DNA from: Myxococcales bacterium
GTDB lineage: Bacteria; Lernaellota; Lernaellaia; Lernaellales; Lernaellaceae
Length of the DNA stretch: 42,526 nt
NCBI GenBank assembly: GCA_012517325.1
Contig: JAAYVF010000092.1
Location: forward strand, 1 to 42,526
Reading direction: 5' to 3'
This document shows, piece by piece, positions 40,712-42,526 of the stretch. Both the position numbers and the translations under genes were made by a program. The number at the start of each line of letters is the position of its first letter. Position 1 is the first letter of the stretch. The notes beneath the pieces are model-generated. The model saw only the letters and a list, made by a program, of their open reading frames with translations. It was not told the origin of the DNA and did not search any database.

Positions 40712-41116
40712 TCACTCGGCCAGCTTGACCTCGGCCTTTGCCATCGAGATGACTTCGTCGCCCTTCTGATTGACCGCGTTGAATTCGGTGTGCGCCACGC
40801 CGTTTTCGACGCTCGTCACCGTGGCTTTGACGGTCACCGTATCGCCCGGCAGCACCGGCTTGGAGAACCGCACCTTGAGGCGCTTGAGGGCGTAGGGATC
40901 GCCGGCCCAGTTCGTGTGGGCGCGCGCCGTGAACGCCATGGTGCACAGGCCCTGCAGAATGTTGTTTTCCAGGCCGACCATTTTGGCGAATTCCGGGTCG
41001 ATGTGGATCAGGTTGAAATCGCCGGAAGCCCCGGCGTAGAAGATCGGATCGTACTTGCCGATGTTCTGCTTCAGTTCGAAGGTCTGACCGGCGGCCACTT
41101 CGGAAAGCTTTTTCAT
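40712..41116 (-). CDS. MaoC-like hydratase/dehydratase, catalytic subunit (HadB-like)
   Basis: The 134-residue single hot-dog protein has the hydratase motif in AGASGDFNLIHIDPEFA, with catalytic Asp33 and His38. Proteins of this type add or remove water on (R)-3-hydroxyacyl-CoA or acyl-ACP. The start overlaps the stop of the preceding gene by four bases (ATGA). That neighbour is a second, non-catalytic hot-dog protein, so the two most likely form a heterodimer like mycobacterial HadA-HadB. Cytoplasmic, in fatty-acid synthesis or breakdown; which of the two is not decided by sequence. Confidence 0.88.
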   Translation of the reverse strand: MKKLSEVAAGQTFELKQNIGKYDPIFYAGASGDFNLIHIDPEFAKMVGLENNILQGLCTMAFTARAHTNWAGDPYALKRLKVRFSKPVLPGDTVTVKATVTSVENGVAHTEFNAVNQKGDEVISMAKAEVKLAE

Positions 41117-41553
41117 AACGCGCCTCCCCGTACCAAGAAGGTGTAAATGCTGGTCGTGACCAGATCGCCGTCGACGCGGCTCTCGGCCTCGAACGTCACC
41201 ACGAGGTTCTGCTTGCGCGCTTCGGCCGAAACCAGCTTGCCGGTGGTCAGGACCACGTCGCCGTGCTTCACCGGCCGGTGAAAAACAAATTCCTGCTCGC
41301 CGTGGACCAGCATCGGGATGTTGAGGTTCAGATCGGGATCGAACAGCATCTGGGCCGCGATATCCTTGGTATAAACGACGGCGAACGTCGGGGGCGCGAC
41401 GATCTGGCCGTACGGGCCCTTGGCCGCGGCATTCTCGTCGCGGCACAGCGGGCTGGTTTCACCGATGGCGTTCACGTATTCCTTGATTTTCTCGATGCCG
41501 ACGACGTACTTCGTCGGCGAATACGTTTTGCCGATGAATTTTGGATCGATCAT
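41113..41553 (-). CDS. MaoC-like dehydratase, N-terminal-type subunit (HadA-like)
   Basis: The 146-residue hot-dog protein belongs to the FAS1-like/MaoC N-terminal dehydratase class. It begins IDPKFIGKTY, continues with an IKEYVNAIGETSPL helix and a GPYGQIVAPPTFAVVY segment, and has HGEQEFVFHRPVKHGD, a strand-turn hallmark of that class. It lacks the Asp-x4-His catalytic pair, so it should provide the acyl-binding half for the catalytic subunit at 40712-41116, with which it is translationally coupled. ATG 41553 follows GGAGG at five bases. A TTGACA-bearing promoter lies about 40-65 bp upstream. Confidence 0.88.
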   Translation of the reverse strand: MIDPKFIGKTYSPTKYVVGIEKIKEYVNAIGETSPLCRDENAAAKGPYGQIVAPPTFAVVYTKDIAAQMLFDPDLNLNIPMLVHGEQEFVFHRPVKHGDVVLTTGKLVSAEARKQNLVVTFEAESRVDGDLVTTSIYTFLVRGGAL

Positions 41554-41588
41554 GAGAGCCTCCGGAAAGATGTATTGAGACAGCGGGC

Positions 41589-41617
41589 ATCTTGGCCCGC
41601 GGCCGGCGGCTTGTCAA
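41589..41617 (-). promoter_or_regulatory. Possible promoter of the MaoC gene pair
   Basis: On the minus strand a perfect TTGACA (41617-41612) is followed after 17 bp by CAAGAT (41594-41589), which matches the -10 consensus at only three positions. The spacing to the ATG at 41553 fits. The rest of 41554-41749 holds no gene; a weak plus-strand promoter (TTGCCT near 41667, TAAAAC near 41691) may serve the START-fold gene. Confidence 0.35.
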
Positions 41618-41749
41618 ATTGCGCGCCCGCCGCCGACGGCGTTTCGGCTGGCGCGGCGACGCGTTTGCCTAGACCCGCCTTTTTAATGTAAAACCATCCC
41701 GATTGCTGTTGAAATCGATCACGAATCCACCGGAGAGAGGCTACGACCG

Positions 41750-42232
41750 ATGAAAATCGAACAGACTTTTACGATTGATGCGCCGCTGGACAAAGTGTTG
41801 ACCGCCATGCGCGACCCGGCCCTGATCGAGGAAGACGCCAAATCGCGCAACTGCGTCTCGATGAAAATCATCGACGTCAAAAAGACCGCCGACACGCACG
41901 TGTTCGAAATGCACTCCGTCGACTACGCGGTCGGCCTGACCGGCATCGACAAGAAAAAGACGGAAAACAACACCAACTACGTGGAATGGGATCTGAAAAA
42001 AGGCGTGTCGACCTGGAAGTGGAAGGGCGGCAACGAAATGTCGAACAAGGCCAAGATCACCGGCGGCACCACCCTCGCGGCCCAGGGCAAAAGCACCGCG
42101 GTGACGATGTGGGTCGACATCGACGTGCCGATTCCCATCGTCGGCAAGAAAGTCTCCGAGATGGTCGGCAAGAACTTCAAGGCCGAGTGGCCGAAATACA
42201 TGGAACGCCTGGCCCGGTGGGCGAAGAAGTAA
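41750..42232 (+). CDS. START/SRPBCC-fold protein (DUF2505-like)
   Basis: The 160-residue protein begins MKIEQTFTIDAPLDKVLTAM, the usual first strand and helix of SRPBCC lipid- or ligand-binding folds. It ends in a long C-terminal helix (VSEMVGKNFKAEWPKYMERL) that closes the cavity. The overall plan resembles DUF2505 proteins. It has no signal peptide and no catalytic motif. A role in binding a hydrophobic ligand is inferred from the fold only. GGAGAGAGG precedes ATG 41750, and a strong terminator follows the stop. The divergent neighbours are hot-dog dehydratases, so a lipid-related role would be consistent but is not proven. Confidence 0.75.
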   Translation: MKIEQTFTIDAPLDKVLTAMRDPALIEEDAKSRNCVSMKIIDVKKTADTHVFEMHSVDYAVGLTGIDKKKTENNTNYVEWDLKKGVSTWKWKGGNEMSNKAKITGGTTLAAQGKSTAVTMWVDIDVPIPIVGKKVSEMVGKNFKAEWPKYMERLARWAKK

Positions 42233-42254
42233 ATCAGCCGAGAAGTGCGAACAA

Positions 42255-42284
42255 AGCGCGGCCCCCGTGGGTCGCGCTTTTTTT
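42255..42284 (+). terminator. Intrinsic terminator after the START-fold gene
   Basis: AGCGCGGCCC (42255-42264) and GGGTCGCGCT (42269-42278) pair over 10 bp with one G-T wobble and a CCGT loop. Seven T residues follow (42278-42284). It lies 22 bp after the stop codon at 42232. Confidence 0.85.
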
Positions 42285-42526
42285 ATCGCAATGAACCTGT
42301 TCAGGCCGACAATCGGGTGCCATGGTCTTCGATCCGTCCGGATCACATTTTCCCCAGCTTTGAGGAGGCCCTTGGCCGTCTCATTTTAACCGCATCCCTT
42401 CTCGGAAAGGACAAGTGGTTGTCAAGATATAACTTTCCTCTAGTTCGACTGTCGGTCGAATTTTTCGGTTCACCGGATGATCTGGGCGATGCCACATCCC
42501 GAATCATTTTGGAAAGGGGACGAGCC
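42285..42526. other. Intergenic region at the right edge
   Basis: No credible gene is seen in the last 242 bp. The final bases (GGAAAGGGG near 42512-42520) look like a ribosome binding site for a plus-strand gene that would start just beyond the window. TTGTCA at about 42420 could be a -35 box, but no convincing -10 follows. Confidence 0.3.

Noticed and set aside
40712-41446. A 244-residue single reading for the MaoC region
   Set aside because: Its first half is an out-of-frame translation of the HadA-like gene. The real gene begins at ATG 41116 with an ATGA overlap.
1-42526. CRISPR array, tRNA, rRNA, integrase, transposase or insertion-sequence ends
   Set aside because: Looked for along both strands by eye; no regular spacer repeats, cloverleaf with CCA-type arms, transposase motifs or flanking duplications were noticed. 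Repetition at 2337-10445 is protein-level TPR repetition.

Overview
The window is about 42.5 kb of GC-rich DNA packed with protein genes, most of them on the minus strand. It looks like a chromosomal segment of a free-living Gram-negative bacterium of deltaproteobacterial or Myxococcota-like grade, or a candidate phylum near them. The basis is inference: a pilMNOPQ-type secretin operon, a PilS/PilR-like two-component pair of the sigma-54 activator class, a split MaoC (HadA/HadB-like) dehydratase and secreted lipoproteins with Asp-rich linkers or tails. No rRNA, tRNA, CRISPR array, integrase or insertion sequence was seen. Base composition and codon use look uniform, so this reads as resident sequence rather than an island.

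Layout. (1) Positions 2-1346: the tail of an unidentified gene, a nested inverted repeat and an alpha/beta hydrolase. (2) Positions 1402-10445: a 2702-residue TPR protein translationally coupled to a small ExeA-type AAA ATPase. (3) Positions 10631-14812 (minus): a membrane-anchored beta-propeller protein, a TPR protein with an acidic tail, a type II dehydroquinase (aroQ) and an aminopeptidase P-type peptidase. (4) Positions 14835-16304 (plus): a B12-binding radical SAM enzyme, transcribed divergently from a very small shared promoter. (5) Positions 16279-18562 (minus): two membrane proteins and an anchored propeller protein. (6) Positions 18609-23973 (minus): pilM-N-O-P-Q followed by a Cys-rich lipoprotein. 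(7) Positions 24316-31914 (minus): four prepilin-type minor pilin genes, two of them giant. (8) Positions 32087-37561 (minus): a GT-C glycosyltransferase, the prepilin peptidase PilD, and a PilS/PilR-like kinase and response regulator. (9) Positions 37618-40689 (plus): a TMTC-like glycosyltransferase with TPRs and a propeller lipoprotein. (10) Positions 40712-42232: a two-subunit MaoC dehydratase (minus) and a START-fold protein (plus).

The central 19 kb is a type IVa pilus locus. It holds the alignment complex (PilMNOP), the secretin PilQ, minor pilins, prepilin peptidase and the regulatory pair. The major pilin and the motor genes (pilA, pilB, pilC, pilT) are not in the window. The most unusual parts are the minor-pilin operon, where a PilW-like prepilin of 1236 residues carries a canonical EF-hand loop and fibronectin-like modules with no PilY1 present, and the giant TPR/AAA pair, built on a 54-residue repeat and joined by acidic linkers. 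A short linker motif of the giant protein recurs in the second TPR protein of region 3. Other features worth testing are a palindromic -10 box shared by two apparently leaderless divergent genes, an intrinsic terminator inside the 5' end of a coding region, and a dehydroquinase lacking its conserved active-site Asn.
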